64,000 nucleotides of DNA. Source: Pedobacter sp. SYSU D00535. GTDB lineage: Bacteria > Bacteroidota > Bacteroidia > Sphingobacteriales > Sphingobacteriaceae. Below, in pieces: positions 35,285 through 44,322 of the stretch. How positions within the stretch are numbered: position 1 is the first letter of the stretch; each line of letters starts with the position of its first letter. The notes below the pieces were generated by a model, which worked only from the letters and a program-made list of their open reading frames with translations, did no database searches and was not told the DNA's origin. The position numbers and the translations under genes were made by a program. The DNA lies in NCBI RefSeq assembly GCF_017355855.1, contig NZ_JAFEWD010000007.1:124001-188000 (forward strand), read 5' to 3'.

Positions 35285-36160
35285 TTATAATACGTTTAAT
35301 AATTGTTCTTTGATTTTCTCCAGCTCTTCTTTCATGCCGACTACCAGCTGCTGAATCCCTGCATCATTCGCTTTCGAGCCCATAGTATTGATTTCGCGAC
35401 CGATTTCCTGGGAGATGAAGCCTAGCTTTTTTCCGTTTGCGTCCGGGGATTTAAGGGTTTCCAGAAAGTAATCACAGTGACTCTTCAACCTGATCTTTTC
35501 CTCAGTGATATCCAGTTTATCGATGTAAAATATCAGCTCCTGCTCAAACCTGTTCTCATCTACATTTTCCTTTCCTACGTACTCGTTAAGCAGTTGGGAA
35601 ATTCTTTCGCGGATACCAGGAATTCTCCGGGGTTCGAGCTCTTCTACTTGTTTCTGAAGCTCCAAGATTTTGTTGATCCTCATCGACAGGTCCTGCTGTA
35701 GAATCGAACCCTCATCATTTCGGAAGCCCTGAAAGTTCAGCAGTGCTTCATTGAATGTAACCTGCAGTTGTTTCCACTCTTCGTCTGACACCACATCTTC
35801 TTCGTACTGAACCACCTCTGGAAAGGTAAGTGCCATTTGAAGTAGATTAGAACTGGTGTCATTCAGTTCCTCGGCAGCAGCCTGTAACTGCTTGTAATAA
35901 GACTTTAAAAGGGCAGTATTTACAGATGCTCCTTTTCGCTCCTGCTCGGGATATTCTATAGTGAACGAAATGTTTACTTTTCCGCGCTCTATTTGCTTGC
36001 TGCACTCGTTGCGGATAATTAATTCCTTATCGGAAAAGGCTTTAGGCAGTTTCAGCGAAAGCTCGAGGAACTTGCTGTTGAGGGATTTGATCTCTACGGT
36101 GTATTTGGCGTTGGCGTAATCTGTTGTTGCCAAGCCGAAACCTGTCATGGATTTGATCAT
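35285..36160 (-). CDS. yicC: YicC/YloC family endoribonuclease
   Basis: A 291-residue protein that starts MIKSMTGFGLATTDY, the typical N-terminus of the YicC family (YicC_N then DUF1732). VEIKSLNSKFLELSLKLP is a core motif and the C-terminus GMKEELEKIKEQLLNVL is also typical. The E. coli member is an endoribonuclease that acts with PNPase. The start at the second Met (36160) is preferred because the upstream TTG is inside the promoter box. It heads the yicC-gmk-nadD cluster, as in many bacteria. Confidence 0.93.
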   Translation of the reverse strand: MIKSMTGFGLATTDYANAKYTVEIKSLNSKFLELSLKLPKAFSDKELIIRNECSKQIERGKVNISFTIEYPEQERKGASVNTALLKSYYKQLQAAAEELNDTSSNLLQMALTFPEVVQYEEDVVSDEEWKQLQVTFNEALLNFQGFRNDEGSILQQDLSMRINKILELQKQVEELEPRRIPGIRERISQLLNEYVGKENVDENRFEQELIFYIDKLDITEEKIRLKSHCDYFLETLKSPDANGKKLGFISQEIGREINTMGSKANDAGIQQLVVGMKEELEKIKEQLLNVL

Positions 36161-36163
36161 GCG

Positions 36164-36171
36164 CAAAGATA
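36164..36171 (-). promoter_or_regulatory. -7 box 3 nt before the yicC ATG
   Basis: TATCTTTG on the minus strand, then CGC, then ATG at 36160. Confidence 0.5.
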
Positions 36172-36210
36172 GGATTTATTCAAACAGAATATTTAAGTCG
36201 GTAAGATTAA

Positions 36211-36242
36211 ACAAAAAGGCAACCAGAATTTCTGATTGCCTT
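36211..36242 (-). terminator. Terminator of the ferritin-like gene pair
   Basis: 7-bp outer stem (36216-36222 with 36236-36242) and 4-bp inner stem around one mismatch, followed on the minus strand by TTTTTGTTT; 25 nt after the stop at 36268. Confidence 0.75.
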
Positions 36243-36267
36243 GAGTGTGAGCGGCTATAAGATAATT

Positions 36268-37098
36268 TTATGCTAAAAAAGGTGTCACGATGGCTAATAC
36301 TTGCTCTTTAGTTAGTGGCTCGTCAAATGCCTCAGAAGCAGCATTTGCAGATACGCTGGTGCCATTGATACCGGTGATTGCCACATTTGCCTGCGTTACA
36401 ACCTCTTCTCCGTTGTAAATTGGCTGAACAGCATTTGAAGCAATACCGCTTTGGTTCAATGTGATCCATGGTTTCACCTGCGCACCCCTTGCAGCCCGCA
36501 TTCTTCTCACATGCGCCGCGTGTCTTGCTTCCACAGAATGGATTTTTAGAGCAGCAGTAAGCACCGCATCGGACGGCATCAAGTTGCCAGCCTGCCCTTT
36601 GTACGCACGTACCCCGGTATCTTCAAACGCTTGCGAAACAGCGAGGAACGTATCGTAGTTAGTGAAGACGGTCGGAAAGTTTCCTTTGGCAGTGAAGTCG
36701 AAATTTGGTTTGTTCACAGGGGTTCCGTTCATCGATTGGATAGCAGTTTTTAGAAAATTAACGTGTGCAGTTTCATGGTCCCTGATGGTAGTCAGTGCGT
36801 TTCGCGCTTCTGTAGAAGGAATCACTAGTGTGGCTCTGCTTAGTCCTGTCGTATAGAATTCGGCTTCGAGATATTCCAGGGTTAAAGCGAAGTTCAACAC
36901 ATCGATGATCTGAGCATTAGCGTTCGTCTGTCCGTAGGCCTTTTTAAACATCGTTCCTAAGGCGAAGGGAAGAGCAGAAAGTGCAACTTTTCCTCCAAAG
37001 CCAGTAAGTGCTTTGATTGCTCTTCGTCGGGGGCTTAAACGTTCGTAAACATCGCCATCTATTTTTTCAATCTCGTTAAGAATATTATAGAAGTTCAT
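36268..37098 (-). CDS. Ferritin-like domain protein with Tat-type signal (copy 1)
   Basis: A 276-residue exported protein. The N-terminal SPRRRAIKALTGFGGKVALSALPFALG is a twin-arginine-like signal after a short leading sequence. The mature part is a ferritin-like helical bundle (NFALTLEYLEAEFYTTGL, IRDHETAHVNFLKTAI, SQAFEDTGVRAYKGQAG, IHSVEARHAAHVRRMR) with Glu and ExxH residues in the expected metal positions. Such proteins are known as desiccation-related or Ferritin_2 (DUF4439-like). It lies 20 nt after a second, related gene. Metal use is inferred. Confidence 0.85.
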   Translation of the reverse strand: MNFYNILNEIEKIDGDVYERLSPRRRAIKALTGFGGKVALSALPFALGTMFKKAYGQTNANAQIIDVLNFALTLEYLEAEFYTTGLSRATLVIPSTEARNALTTIRDHETAHVNFLKTAIQSMNGTPVNKPNFDFTAKGNFPTVFTNYDTFLAVSQAFEDTGVRAYKGQAGNLMPSDAVLTAALKIHSVEARHAAHVRRMRAARGAQVKPWITLNQSGIASNAVQPIYNGEEVVTQANVAITGINGTSVSANAASEAFDEPLTKEQVLAIVTPFLA

Positions 37099-37118
37099 AT
37101 TATTAGATTTAAGAGTGG

Positions 37119-37817
37119 TTATAGAACAATTTGAGTTTTCAGGTAAGGTTGGGCAATGGCAAGCACCTCTTGCGGAGTGCGCGAAATATCAAGACCTTGT
37201 GCATCAACAACCGAGCTGTCGGCGAAGGAGCCATTTGAAATCAAGTCACGGATAAGCGCAGCATGTCTAGCTTCGACGGATACGATTTTACCCGCAAGTA
37301 GCAAGTAGGTAGGATTTTCGAGCAATTGCCCTGCTCCGTTATACGCTGAAACGCCAAGGTCTTCAAATGCTTTTGCTGTCCCCAGTATGCTATCGCGACT
37401 GGTAAAGTTGATCGAGCTGAAGTCTACTTCAAGATCTTTGATAGCCATTCCCATCCCGCTCAACACCGTTTTGAAGAACTCGCGATGAGCTATTTCATGA
37501 TCTCTGATGTCGGTTAGTAAACTTGCTTCAGCAGCAGACAGTCCATTATTCGGTGTCTCAATTACTTTGGTGTAAAAGGCTGCTTCGAGCTGCTCCAATG
37601 CATAAGCGAAGTTTAAAACTTTGACGTCTCCCTCGCCGAGAGAGATAAAGTCGTCGTTGCCGTTATTATCTTTTTTACAGCCCGCGGCTAATAGCGCAAT
37701 ACCAGCAGCACTGGCGCCTGCATACTTTAAGAACGAACGGCGCTCTACCTTTTTGGTTAGTAGTCGATCTGATCCTTCCAATGAAATCAGGCCTTCTTGA
37801 TGTTTGAAATTTTCCAT
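37119..37817 (-). CDS. Ferritin-like domain lipoprotein with Tat-type signal (copy 2)
   Basis: A 232-residue relative of the neighbouring gene. The signal ERRSFLKYAGASAAGIALLAAGC combines a twin-arginine motif (RRSFLK) with a lipobox (Cys about 47), so the protein is probably folded, loaded and then lipid-anchored. The ferritin-like bundle shows NFAYALEQLEAAFYTKVI, IRDHEIAHREFFKTVL, AKAFEDLGVSAYNGAG and SVEARHAALIRDLI. It is the first gene of a two-gene operon facing away from an ECF sigma factor. Confidence 0.87.
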   Translation of the reverse strand: MENFKHQEGLISLEGSDRLLTKKVERRSFLKYAGASAAGIALLAAGCKKDNNGNDDFISLGEGDVKVLNFAYALEQLEAAFYTKVIETPNNGLSAAEASLLTDIRDHEIAHREFFKTVLSGMGMAIKDLEVDFSSINFTSRDSILGTAKAFEDLGVSAYNGAGQLLENPTYLLLAGKIVSVEARHAALIRDLISNGSFADSSVVDAQGLDISRTPQEVLAIAQPYLKTQIVL

Positions 37818-37819
37818 AC

Positions 37820-37852
37820 AAGTTGAATTAAAGGGTTTCGTTTCTTCAACTT
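37820..37852 (-). promoter_or_regulatory. Hairpin directly before the ferritin-like operon start codon
   Basis: Perfect 8-bp arms (37820-37827 and 37845-37852) with a 17-nt loop; the 3' arm on the minus strand ends 2 nt before the ATG at 37817. It could cover the ribosome entry site or be part of a regulator's operator. Confidence 0.45.
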
Positions 37853-37948
37853 ACGGGCAAACAGAAAGGGCGGATTTCGGCAAGACATAAAAATCTCGTT
37901 TAATTTCCTGAAAAATTAATCCGACATTCGTTGGGCAGGTTTTAACTT

Positions 37949-38500
37949 TTGAGCAGAAGAAATAAAATATCACTAGCCGAGCCGGAACTCATCAAGGCAA
38001 TCCGAGACCGTGAAAAATTGGGGGCCGAGGCGTTGTACGATATGTACTCTTCTTCTCTTTACGGAGTTATTTATCGTACCATCCAGGACGAAGAGTTAGC
38101 TGAAGACTTATTGCAGGAAACTTTCGTTAAGATTTGGAATTCGTTCAGTCAGTTTGATGAGACAAAGGGGAGGCTGTTCACATGGATGATAAATATCGCA
38201 CGTAATGTTGCTATTGATAAAACTCGTTCGAAAGATTATCGTAACACAGCCCGGAACCAGGACATAGAAAATTCCGTAAATTTAGTTGATGCGGAAAGAA
38301 ATACCACTTTGAACCCCGAGACACTTGGAGTAAAGGACATGGTTGAAAATCTGAAGCCCGAATCTAAAGCTGTGCTAGATCTTGTATATTTTAAAGGGTA
38401 TACGCATGTAGAGGCCGCTGAAGAGCTGGGGTTGCCTTTGGGAACAGTGAAAACTCGTATCAGAATCGCTATCAGTACGCTTAGAAAGTTATTTAATTGA
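37949..38500 (+). CDS. ECF-type RNA polymerase sigma factor
   Basis: A 183-residue sigma-70 factor: region 2 (GAEALYDMYSSSLYGVIYRTIQDEELAEDLLQETFVKIWNSF, then GRLFTWMINIARNVAIDKTRS) and region 4 (ESKAVLDLVYFKGYTHVEAAEELGLPLGTVKTRIRIAI). The only possible start in the first 30 codons is the TTG at 37949 or a rarer codon. It resembles SigK-type factors paired with RskA-like anti-sigma factors. The anti-sigma gene overlaps its stop codon. It is divergent from the two ferritin-like genes, a likely target. Confidence 0.92.
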   Translation: MSRRNKISLAEPELIKAIRDREKLGAEALYDMYSSSLYGVIYRTIQDEELAEDLLQETFVKIWNSFSQFDETKGRLFTWMINIARNVAIDKTRSKDYRNTARNQDIENSVNLVDAERNTTLNPETLGVKDMVENLKPESKAVLDLVYFKGYTHVEAAEELGLPLGTVKTRIRIAISTLRKLFN

Positions 38501-39312
38501 AAGATTTAAAGGCATATATCGAAAGTGGAGTGTTAGAGCTCTATGTTTTGGGTGATCTCACGCAAAGCGAAAGGCAGGAGGTGGAATTGATGCTTGCCAG
38601 ACATCCTGAGTTGAAAGCTGAATTAACTGAGATTGAGAAAGCCTTAGACCTGTACGCGGAAAAACATGCCATAGCCCCTGCTGAAAAATTGAGGGACCGC
38701 GTTATAGATTCGCTTGTATTGGCTGATGAACCGCGTGTTTTCGAGGAGGAAACAAGGGAGCCGGTTATCAAGCAATCCAACTTCTATAAGTACGGTTTTG
38801 CAGCATCAGTGGCGCTATTGCTGCTCAGCATTATAGTGATAATCAACCTGAGGAGCCAGCTCCAGGAGTCCAATCAGCGTATTGCCTCTCTCGAGCTTTC
38901 TAACCAGAAGTTTTCAAGCAGAGTTAATCACATCGAGAACTCGTTAAGCTCAGTGACGGAAGCTCTGGAAATTTATCAGAACCCGGCTTTTAAGAAAGTA
39001 CGGTTGGTAGGCACTCCTAAAGCGCCGGAGGCCAGCATGGTGGTTGCGTTTAATCCTGCTGAAAAGGAGGTGATGATTGATCTGGCCTCACTTAAAATGC
39101 CTGCTACAGACCAACAGCACCAGTATCAGTTATGGGCTCTGGTAGATGGAAAACCAGTGGATCTTGGAGTATTTGACACGAAAACAGATACTACCGGAAT
39201 GATTAGGATGAAGGCTGTTAACGAAGCTCAGGCTTTTGCCGTGACTTTAGAGCCTCGCGGGGGAAGTATAGCCCCCACCCTCGAGCAGATGATGGCAATG
39301 GGTAGCATCTGA
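38497..39312 (+). CDS. RskA-like anti-sigma factor
   Basis: A 271-residue protein with an N-terminal cytoplasmic anti-sigma helix region (YIESGVLELYVLGDLTQSERQEVELMLARHPEL), a transmembrane helix (about 92-112) and a periplasmic coiled coil followed by an RskA domain (MVVAFNPAEKEVMIDLASLKMPATDQQHQYQLWALVDGKPVDLGVF). The start TTG at 38497 overlaps the sigma stop TGA (TTGA), giving tight translational coupling and equal amounts of the two proteins. No zinc-finger HxxxCxxC motif is seen. Confidence 0.88.
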   Translation: MKDLKAYIESGVLELYVLGDLTQSERQEVELMLARHPELKAELTEIEKALDLYAEKHAIAPAEKLRDRVIDSLVLADEPRVFEEETREPVIKQSNFYKYGFAASVALLLLSIIVIINLRSQLQESNQRIASLELSNQKFSSRVNHIENSLSSVTEALEIYQNPAFKKVRLVGTPKAPEASMVVAFNPAEKEVMIDLASLKMPATDQQHQYQLWALVDGKPVDLGVFDTKTDTTGMIRMKAVNEAQAFAVTLEPRGGSIAPTLEQMMAMGSI

Positions 39313-39413
39313 CCCGGAAACATTATCTTTATATTTTCGTTTAATAGTAACTTCTGTTACAATCTGTATAGGAAAAGGGGAATTTCGGAATAACTTTATT
39401 TGACAGACGATTA

Positions 39414-41225
39414 TTGGAAAGTAAATTGAATATTCAGCAAGGCATACTCGCGGGTATTATTAACGCATCAGAAGATATTATCATCGTTCAAGATCTTGAT
39501 GGGTGTATAATATCTTGGAATCGGGCCGCGAGTTTAGCTTTTGGTTATAGTGAAGATGATGTGTTGGGAAAGAGCGCCAGTCTGATAGTTCCGGAACATT
39601 TGCGTGGGGAAGAAAACGAACTTTTGGAACGGGTGAAGCAGGGTGAAAAAATTGGCCAGTTTGAGACTTTTCGTGCCACTAAGGCAGGAAAGTTGATACA
39701 CGTGGCAATTGGTTTTTCACCTGTAACCAATCAGCTGGGTGAGATCGTAGGATTATCGGCAATTGGTCGGGACATACAACGGATCGCAGAAGAAAAGCAG
39801 GGGATGTTAGCTGCCATTATCGATTCATCTGATGACGCTATTGTAAGCAAAAACCTCTTCGGGATAATTACCAGCTGGAATAGAAGCGCCGAGAGACTGT
39901 TTGAATATTCTGCTCACGAGATTATTGGCCGGCATGTTCATACGCTTATTCCCGAAAAACTTTGGGAAGAAGAAGCAATGATCATCTCGAGAATAAAGAG
40001 AGGTGAGAAAGTAGAACATTTTAAAACCCTTCGAGTGGCCAAAAGTGGAAAACTGCTGCAACTCTCCGTTACCGTTTCGCCGATAAAAAACCGGGCCGGT
40101 GAAATTATTGGTGCATCGAAAATAGCACGCGATGTTAGTCAGCACCGCCTGGCAGAAGAAAAACAGGGAATTCTGGCCGCCATCGTTAGCTCCTCTGATG
40201 ATGCTATTGTAAGTAAGACGCTCGAAGGAATCATCACCAGTTGGAACTTTGGAGCTGAAAGACTTTTTGGTTACCACGAATCAGAAATCATAGGGAAATC
40301 GATTTACACCATTATCCCTAGAAATCGCCACCATGAAGAACAAGGAATTATTAATAAAATAAAAAAGGGCGAAAAAGTTGATCACTTCGAAACTGTACGG
40401 GTGGCAAAAGACGGTAGAGAACTTTCCCTTTCTATAACGGTTTCTCCTGTCAAAAACAGATCGGGTGAGATTATTGGTGCTTCTAAAATTGCCCGGGATA
40501 TATCTGAGCAGGTTAAGGTGAGAGAAGATAGGGAACTGTATACTAAAAGACTCGAGAAACTGAATCACTATAAAGATGAATTTATTGGGATGGCAAGTCA
40601 CGAGCTTAAAACCCCATTAACCAGTATTAATGCAAATCTTCAACTGCTTCAGCGAAAACTACAGGAAAGTGCATTCAAAGGCTTTGTAACTAAAACTCTT
40701 AGGCATGTAAATAAGCTGACGGCTCTTGTTTCTGAGTTATTGGACGTAACAAGAATACAAGAGGGTAAGCTGCAGTTGAATAAGACCTATTTCGACCTCG
40801 CTGAGTTGGTAGAGGAATGTGTGGAGAGCATACAGCCGACAACAACGCATACAATTCAGTACGAAAGCAAAATTACAGGTGCGGTATTAGCCGACCGTCA
40901 GCGCATTGAGCAGGTGATTGTCAATTTGCTTACTAATGCTATTAAATATTCCCCACACGGAAAACAGGTGATCGTAAGTACCGAAATGGACGAACACGAG
41001 ATGTGTGTAAGTATTCAGGATTTTGGAATCGGAATTCCCGCAGATCAGACTGCTCAGATTTTCTCCCGTTTCTATCGGGTAGAAGGGCTTGCACCTACCT
41101 ATTCAGGGCTGGGGATTGGTTTGTACATATCTTCTGAGATTGTACAAAGGCATAACGGAAAGATTTGGGTCGAAAGCGAAATTGGTAAAGGCTCTACTTT
41201 TAAATTGAAGATGCCCTTGAAATGA
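39414..41225 (+). CDS. Sensor histidine kinase with three PAS domains
   Basis: A 603-residue kinase without clear transmembrane segments, so cytoplasmic. Three PAS domains (about 10-125, 132-248, 254-370) repeat the theme GIITSWNxxAERLFxYxxxEIIG and end in ASKIARDxS; PAS2 and PAS3 are much closer to each other than to PAS1. The HisKA domain has the phospho-acceptor His396 (ASHELKTPLTSI), and the ATPase has the N box (LLTNAIKYSP), G1 (FGIGIP) and G2 (GLGIGLYI). The start is a TTG at 39414, the best available near the first PAS. No response regulator lies next to it. Confidence 0.92.
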   Translation: MESKLNIQQGILAGIINASEDIIIVQDLDGCIISWNRAASLAFGYSEDDVLGKSASLIVPEHLRGEENELLERVKQGEKIGQFETFRATKAGKLIHVAIGFSPVTNQLGEIVGLSAIGRDIQRIAEEKQGMLAAIIDSSDDAIVSKNLFGIITSWNRSAERLFEYSAHEIIGRHVHTLIPEKLWEEEAMIISRIKRGEKVEHFKTLRVAKSGKLLQLSVTVSPIKNRAGEIIGASKIARDVSQHRLAEEKQGILAAIVSSSDDAIVSKTLEGIITSWNFGAERLFGYHESEIIGKSIYTIIPRNRHHEEQGIINKIKKGEKVDHFETVRVAKDGRELSLSITVSPVKNRSGEIIGASKIARDISEQVKVREDRELYTKRLEKLNHYKDEFIGMASHELKTPLTSINANLQLLQRKLQESAFKGFVTKTLRHVNKLTALVSELLDVTRIQEGKLQLNKTYFDLAELVEECVESIQPTTTHTIQYESKITGAVLADRQRIEQVIVNLLTNAIKYSPHGKQVIVSTEMDEHEMCVSIQDFGIGIPADQTAQIFSRFYRVEGLAPTYSGLGIGLYISSEIVQRHNGKIWVESEIGKGSTFKLKMPLK

Positions 41226-41252
41226 AAAAGCGCCTCTAGGGACGCTTTTTTG
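41225..41252 (+). terminator. Terminator after the histidine kinase
   Basis: 8-bp stem (41225-41232 with 41243-41250) followed by T; it overlaps the last codon of the convergent gene at 41236. Confidence 0.75.
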
Positions 41253-41427
41253 CTGTTGTTCTAACTTCTTTTATAAGCCGGTATTTTAAATACACTACCA
41301 GGGCCAGGCCGAACAGGCTCGCTATCGCCAGCGGATACTGTTCTCCCTTAAACCCGTAAAATACAGCCAGTCCGAGGATCAGGATGCCAATGTTGTATAA
41401 TACATTTAGCAGAACATTCTTTATCAT
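41236..41427 (-). CDS. Small two-helix membrane protein
   Basis: A 63-residue protein, MIKNVLLNVLYNIGILILGLAVFYGF..., with two hydrophobic helices (about 5-25 and 30-47) and a basic tail (YRLIKEVRTTAKKRP). It resembles a family common in Sphingobacteriaceae (DUF6358-like, from memory), without known role. It starts 2 nt after the rhodanese gene and is probably cotranscribed with it. Confidence 0.65.
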   Translation of the reverse strand: MIKNVLLNVLYNIGILILGLAVFYGFKGEQYPLAIASLFGLALVVYLKYRLIKEVRTTAKKRP

Positions 41428-41429
41428 GT

Positions 41430-41747
41430 CTAATAAACCGGCATAGATGGATCGAACTTCTCTTTCCAGGCTAAAATGCCACCTTCCAGATTATACAGGT
41501 TGTCGTAACCTAGCTGCTGCTCCAGTTGCATAATGGCAGCTGCGCTTCGCTTCCCACTACGGCATTGTACAATTACAGGCTTGTCAGTAGCGATCTTATC
41601 CGACTCAATTAACACTCCTGCCAAAGGGATATTTTCACCACCAAGATTGGATACTTCATACTCAAACGGCTCACGAACGTCAATTAATTGAAATTCTTCA
41701 CCGTTATCTATTTTTTGCTTCAATTCTTCAACTGTTATTTCTTTCAT
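41430..41747 (-). CDS. Rhodanese-like domain protein
   Basis: A 105-residue single rhodanese domain: MKEITVEELKQKIDNGEEFQLIDVREPFEYEVSNL, active-site loop VQCRSGKRS with the catalytic Cys, and LYNLEGGILAWKEKFDPSMPVY. It would transfer sulfane sulfur or act in redox signalling. The start at 41747 matches the family; the longer ORF is rejected because a TATCTTTG -7 box lies inside it. Confidence 0.93.
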   Translation of the reverse strand: MKEITVEELKQKIDNGEEFQLIDVREPFEYEVSNLGGENIPLAGVLIESDKIATDKPVIVQCRSGKRSAAAIMQLEQQLGYDNLYNLEGGILAWKEKFDPSMPVY

Positions 41748-41767
41748 TTCTGATGAATTTGATATCT

Positions 41768-41775
41768 CAAAGATA
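41768..41775 (-). promoter_or_regulatory. -7 box of the rhodanese promoter
   Basis: TATCTTTG on the minus strand, 20 nt before the ATG, with TTTG 17 nt upstream of the box. Confidence 0.55.
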
Positions 41776-41888
41776 GTGTTAATACAATATGCCAAAGCAG
41801 CGTTGTCTCAGCAAAAAAATATTTTACTTTAAGCTGTAACAACAAGGCCTCCTGGCCGTTTTATAAATTATTATTCGCTAGGGAATTA

Positions 41889-43007
41889 ATGAAAAAAATT
41901 ACAAATTTCTTCTGGTTTTGTTCAGGAGCCCATGTTGACACATTAAAACGTTTTCCCACAGAGCATAATAAATACGTTGGTATAGGAGCCACCATATTTT
42001 TTACCGCCTTGTTTGCAGCACTTTCCGGCGGTTATGCAATGTATTTCGTGTTCTCCGGAAGTCCGGCTGCAATTATTTGGGCTTTTATTTTCGGTCTGCT
42101 TTGGGGCCTCGCGATTTTCAATATGGATCGTTATATTGTAGCCAGCATTAGCAAAAGCGGTTCTTCCAACCGGCAGATATTACAGGCAACTCCGCGGATT
42201 TTGCTAGCGATAATGATAGGAATTGTAATTTCAAGACCACTAGAGTTAAAGATTTTCGATAAAGAGATACGGCAAAAGCTCAAGACAAGCTATCTGAACG
42301 GCCAGCGCTCAAAAATTGATACCCTGAACCGCACTTTTGCCAGTAAATACGGCGCTGAATTAGCTAAGATAGAGGACCTAAAAGCAGAACGGGATTCGCT
42401 GCAACAGGATATTAACCGATCAAGGTATTTGCTGAATCAGGAGATTTTTGGCGATAAGACGAATCAGACTTCTGGCCAGGTGGGATATGGGACTTACGCT
42501 AAGCAGAAGGAGGCTGTTTTGAATCAAAAGGTTGAGCGTCTGGAGGCGGTTCGCGGTGAGATGGCAAAGATGGAAGATTTCCTGAACCGGCGTAAAGATC
42601 TGGACGGTTTAGCGAGCGAGCGGATGTTTAACAGCCAGCAGTTGGACAGTTTGGCGAACGTGGCGGGATTCGCAGACCGCAACTGGGCATTAGGCCAGCT
42701 AAGTTTCAATGCTGATGGCAGCCGCGACCTGGGAACTTATTTGGCAATAACTTTTATAGGCCTGCTTTTTATCCTGTTTGAGTGTTTGCCCGTGTTTGTC
42801 AAACTTATGAGCCCGAAGGGACCGTACGATTATGCACTTCAAAATGTAGAAGAATCGGCCGTTTACGGGTCATACAAGCATAAAGACTACGACATAGCAG
42901 TTACTGACGGGGTTCAGGATACGAGAATTGAAACAGAAATTGATAAACAAAAACGAATAATAAAGGGGCGGTCGGCACGTGAGCTTGAAAATTATTCATG
43001 GGAATAA
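41889..43007 (+). CDS. DUF4407 membrane protein
   Basis: A 372-residue protein starting MKKITNFFWFCSGAHVDTLKRFPTEHNKYVGIGATI. It has helices near 32-52, 58-78 and 93-113, a long charged coiled-coil region (about 115-275, with RSKIDTLNRTFASKYGAEL and KQKEAVLNQKVERLEAVRGEM), and a further helix near 285-305. This fits DUF4407, a Bacteroidota and Actinobacteria family of unknown role. The M28 peptidase gene follows after 13 nt. Confidence 0.85.
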   Translation: MKKITNFFWFCSGAHVDTLKRFPTEHNKYVGIGATIFFTALFAALSGGYAMYFVFSGSPAAIIWAFIFGLLWGLAIFNMDRYIVASISKSGSSNRQILQATPRILLAIMIGIVISRPLELKIFDKEIRQKLKTSYLNGQRSKIDTLNRTFASKYGAELAKIEDLKAERDSLQQDINRSRYLLNQEIFGDKTNQTSGQVGYGTYAKQKEAVLNQKVERLEAVRGEMAKMEDFLNRRKDLDGLASERMFNSQQLDSLANVAGFADRNWALGQLSFNADGSRDLGTYLAITFIGLLFILFECLPVFVKLMSPKGPYDYALQNVEESAVYGSYKHKDYDIAVTDGVQDTRIETEIDKQKRIIKGRSARELENYSWE

Positions 43008-43020
43008 TCACTGGCAATTA

Positions 43021-44322
43021 ATGAGAAACGCTTTTTTTACCCTTGTGGTGGCAACGCTGCTCGGTTCATGTGCAATCAAAAAATCAGAACAGGTGTTCGT
43101 CCGGCAAGATGATGTTGAACGGCTCATTCGAACATTATCATCAGATGAAATGCAGGGACGGGAAGTTTTCAGTCCAGGCATTGAAAAAGCAGCTCAATTT
43201 ATAGAGTCGGAGTTTAAATCGATCGGATTGCAGCCGCTGCCCGGATTGAAGAGCTACCGTCAGGAAATCATAGTGCGAACAGCGAGGCCCTTGGCAACCG
43301 ATGTAACTGTTGCTGGTGAAGTTATTTCAGCCCAGCATGCCCTCGTGATAAGTGACGAAAGTTCAGTGAACTGGTCTGAGAAAGACAATATTCCCGTTCA
43401 TTACGTTAAAGCAGGGGAGTCGTTCGCGAGCCGCTATCGGGCTATCACTGCATTGAATAAACCGGCGGTAGTTTTTGTTGATGAGTCCTTTTTTGACGCA
43501 TTCAAACGGCTGCGAGATCACCACATGCGAGACCGTGTATTTGATCCTTCTGATCAACGGCCGTCTACTGTTTATATTTTAACAGATAACGATTCTCCGG
43601 CAACCTTTAGCGTTAGTTTTCGAAATCAGATCGAGTCCTCTTCGATGTCCAATATCGTCGGAGTCCTTCCGGGGAAATCAAGAGAAAAGGAAATGGTAAT
43701 TTTTTCCGGGCATTATGATCACATCGGTGTGATTGATCCAGTAGCTGGTGATTCAATTGCCAATGGTGCAGATGATGACGCCTCTGGAGTGACCGCAGTA
43801 ATTTCCCTGGCAAAGCATTTTAAACAACAGGACGATCAGGAGCGGACGCTTGTTTTTGTCGCTTTTACGGCTGAGGAAGTTGGATTAGTGGGTTCAAAAT
43901 ATTTTTCGGAGAAACTTACGCCGGAAGACGTGGCGGCTATGTTCAATATTGAAATGATCGGGAAGCAATCTATGTTTGGTAAAAATACTGCTTTTATTAC
44001 CGGGTTTGAACGTTCGGACTTTGGCAAAATCCTGCAAAAGAACCTGGAAGCTACAGACTTTAAATTCCACCCGGATCCTTACCCGCAGCAACAGTTGTTT
44101 TATCGAAGCGATAATGCAACCCTGGCGTCTTTAGGAGTGCCGGCACACACTATCTCCACCGTTCAGATCGATAAGGATGAATATTACCACACGGTTGATG
44201 ATGAGCTTTCAACTCTCGACATTAGCAATATTCAGGCAACCATCAAAGCCATCGCACTAAGTGCAAGAACGATAGTGAATGGCAGCGATACACCCACCCG
44301 AATACCTCCTGTTAAAAACTAG
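43021..44322 (+). CDS. M28 family zinc aminopeptidase, lipoprotein
   Basis: A 433-residue exopeptidase with lipoprotein signal (AFFTLVVATLLGSCAIKK; lipobox LGSC). The catalytic domain shows the binuclear zinc site of M28: SGHYDHIGV, NGADDDASGVTAVISLA (bridging Asp), FVAFTAEEVGLVGS (Glu pair), FNIEMIGK and the late His in HTVDDELSTLD. A PA-like insert (about 100-200) precedes it. The longer frame to 42979 overlaps DUF4407 and lacks a signal, so 43021 is chosen. Confidence 0.93.
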   Translation: MRNAFFTLVVATLLGSCAIKKSEQVFVRQDDVERLIRTLSSDEMQGREVFSPGIEKAAQFIESEFKSIGLQPLPGLKSYRQEIIVRTARPLATDVTVAGEVISAQHALVISDESSVNWSEKDNIPVHYVKAGESFASRYRAITALNKPAVVFVDESFFDAFKRLRDHHMRDRVFDPSDQRPSTVYILTDNDSPATFSVSFRNQIESSSMSNIVGVLPGKSREKEMVIFSGHYDHIGVIDPVAGDSIANGADDDASGVTAVISLAKHFKQQDDQERTLVFVAFTAEEVGLVGSKYFSEKLTPEDVAAMFNIEMIGKQSMFGKNTAFITGFERSDFGKILQKNLEATDFKFHPDPYPQQQLFYRSDNATLASLGVPAHTISTVQIDKDEYYHTVDDELSTLDISNIQATIKAIALSARTIVNGSDTPTRIPPVKN

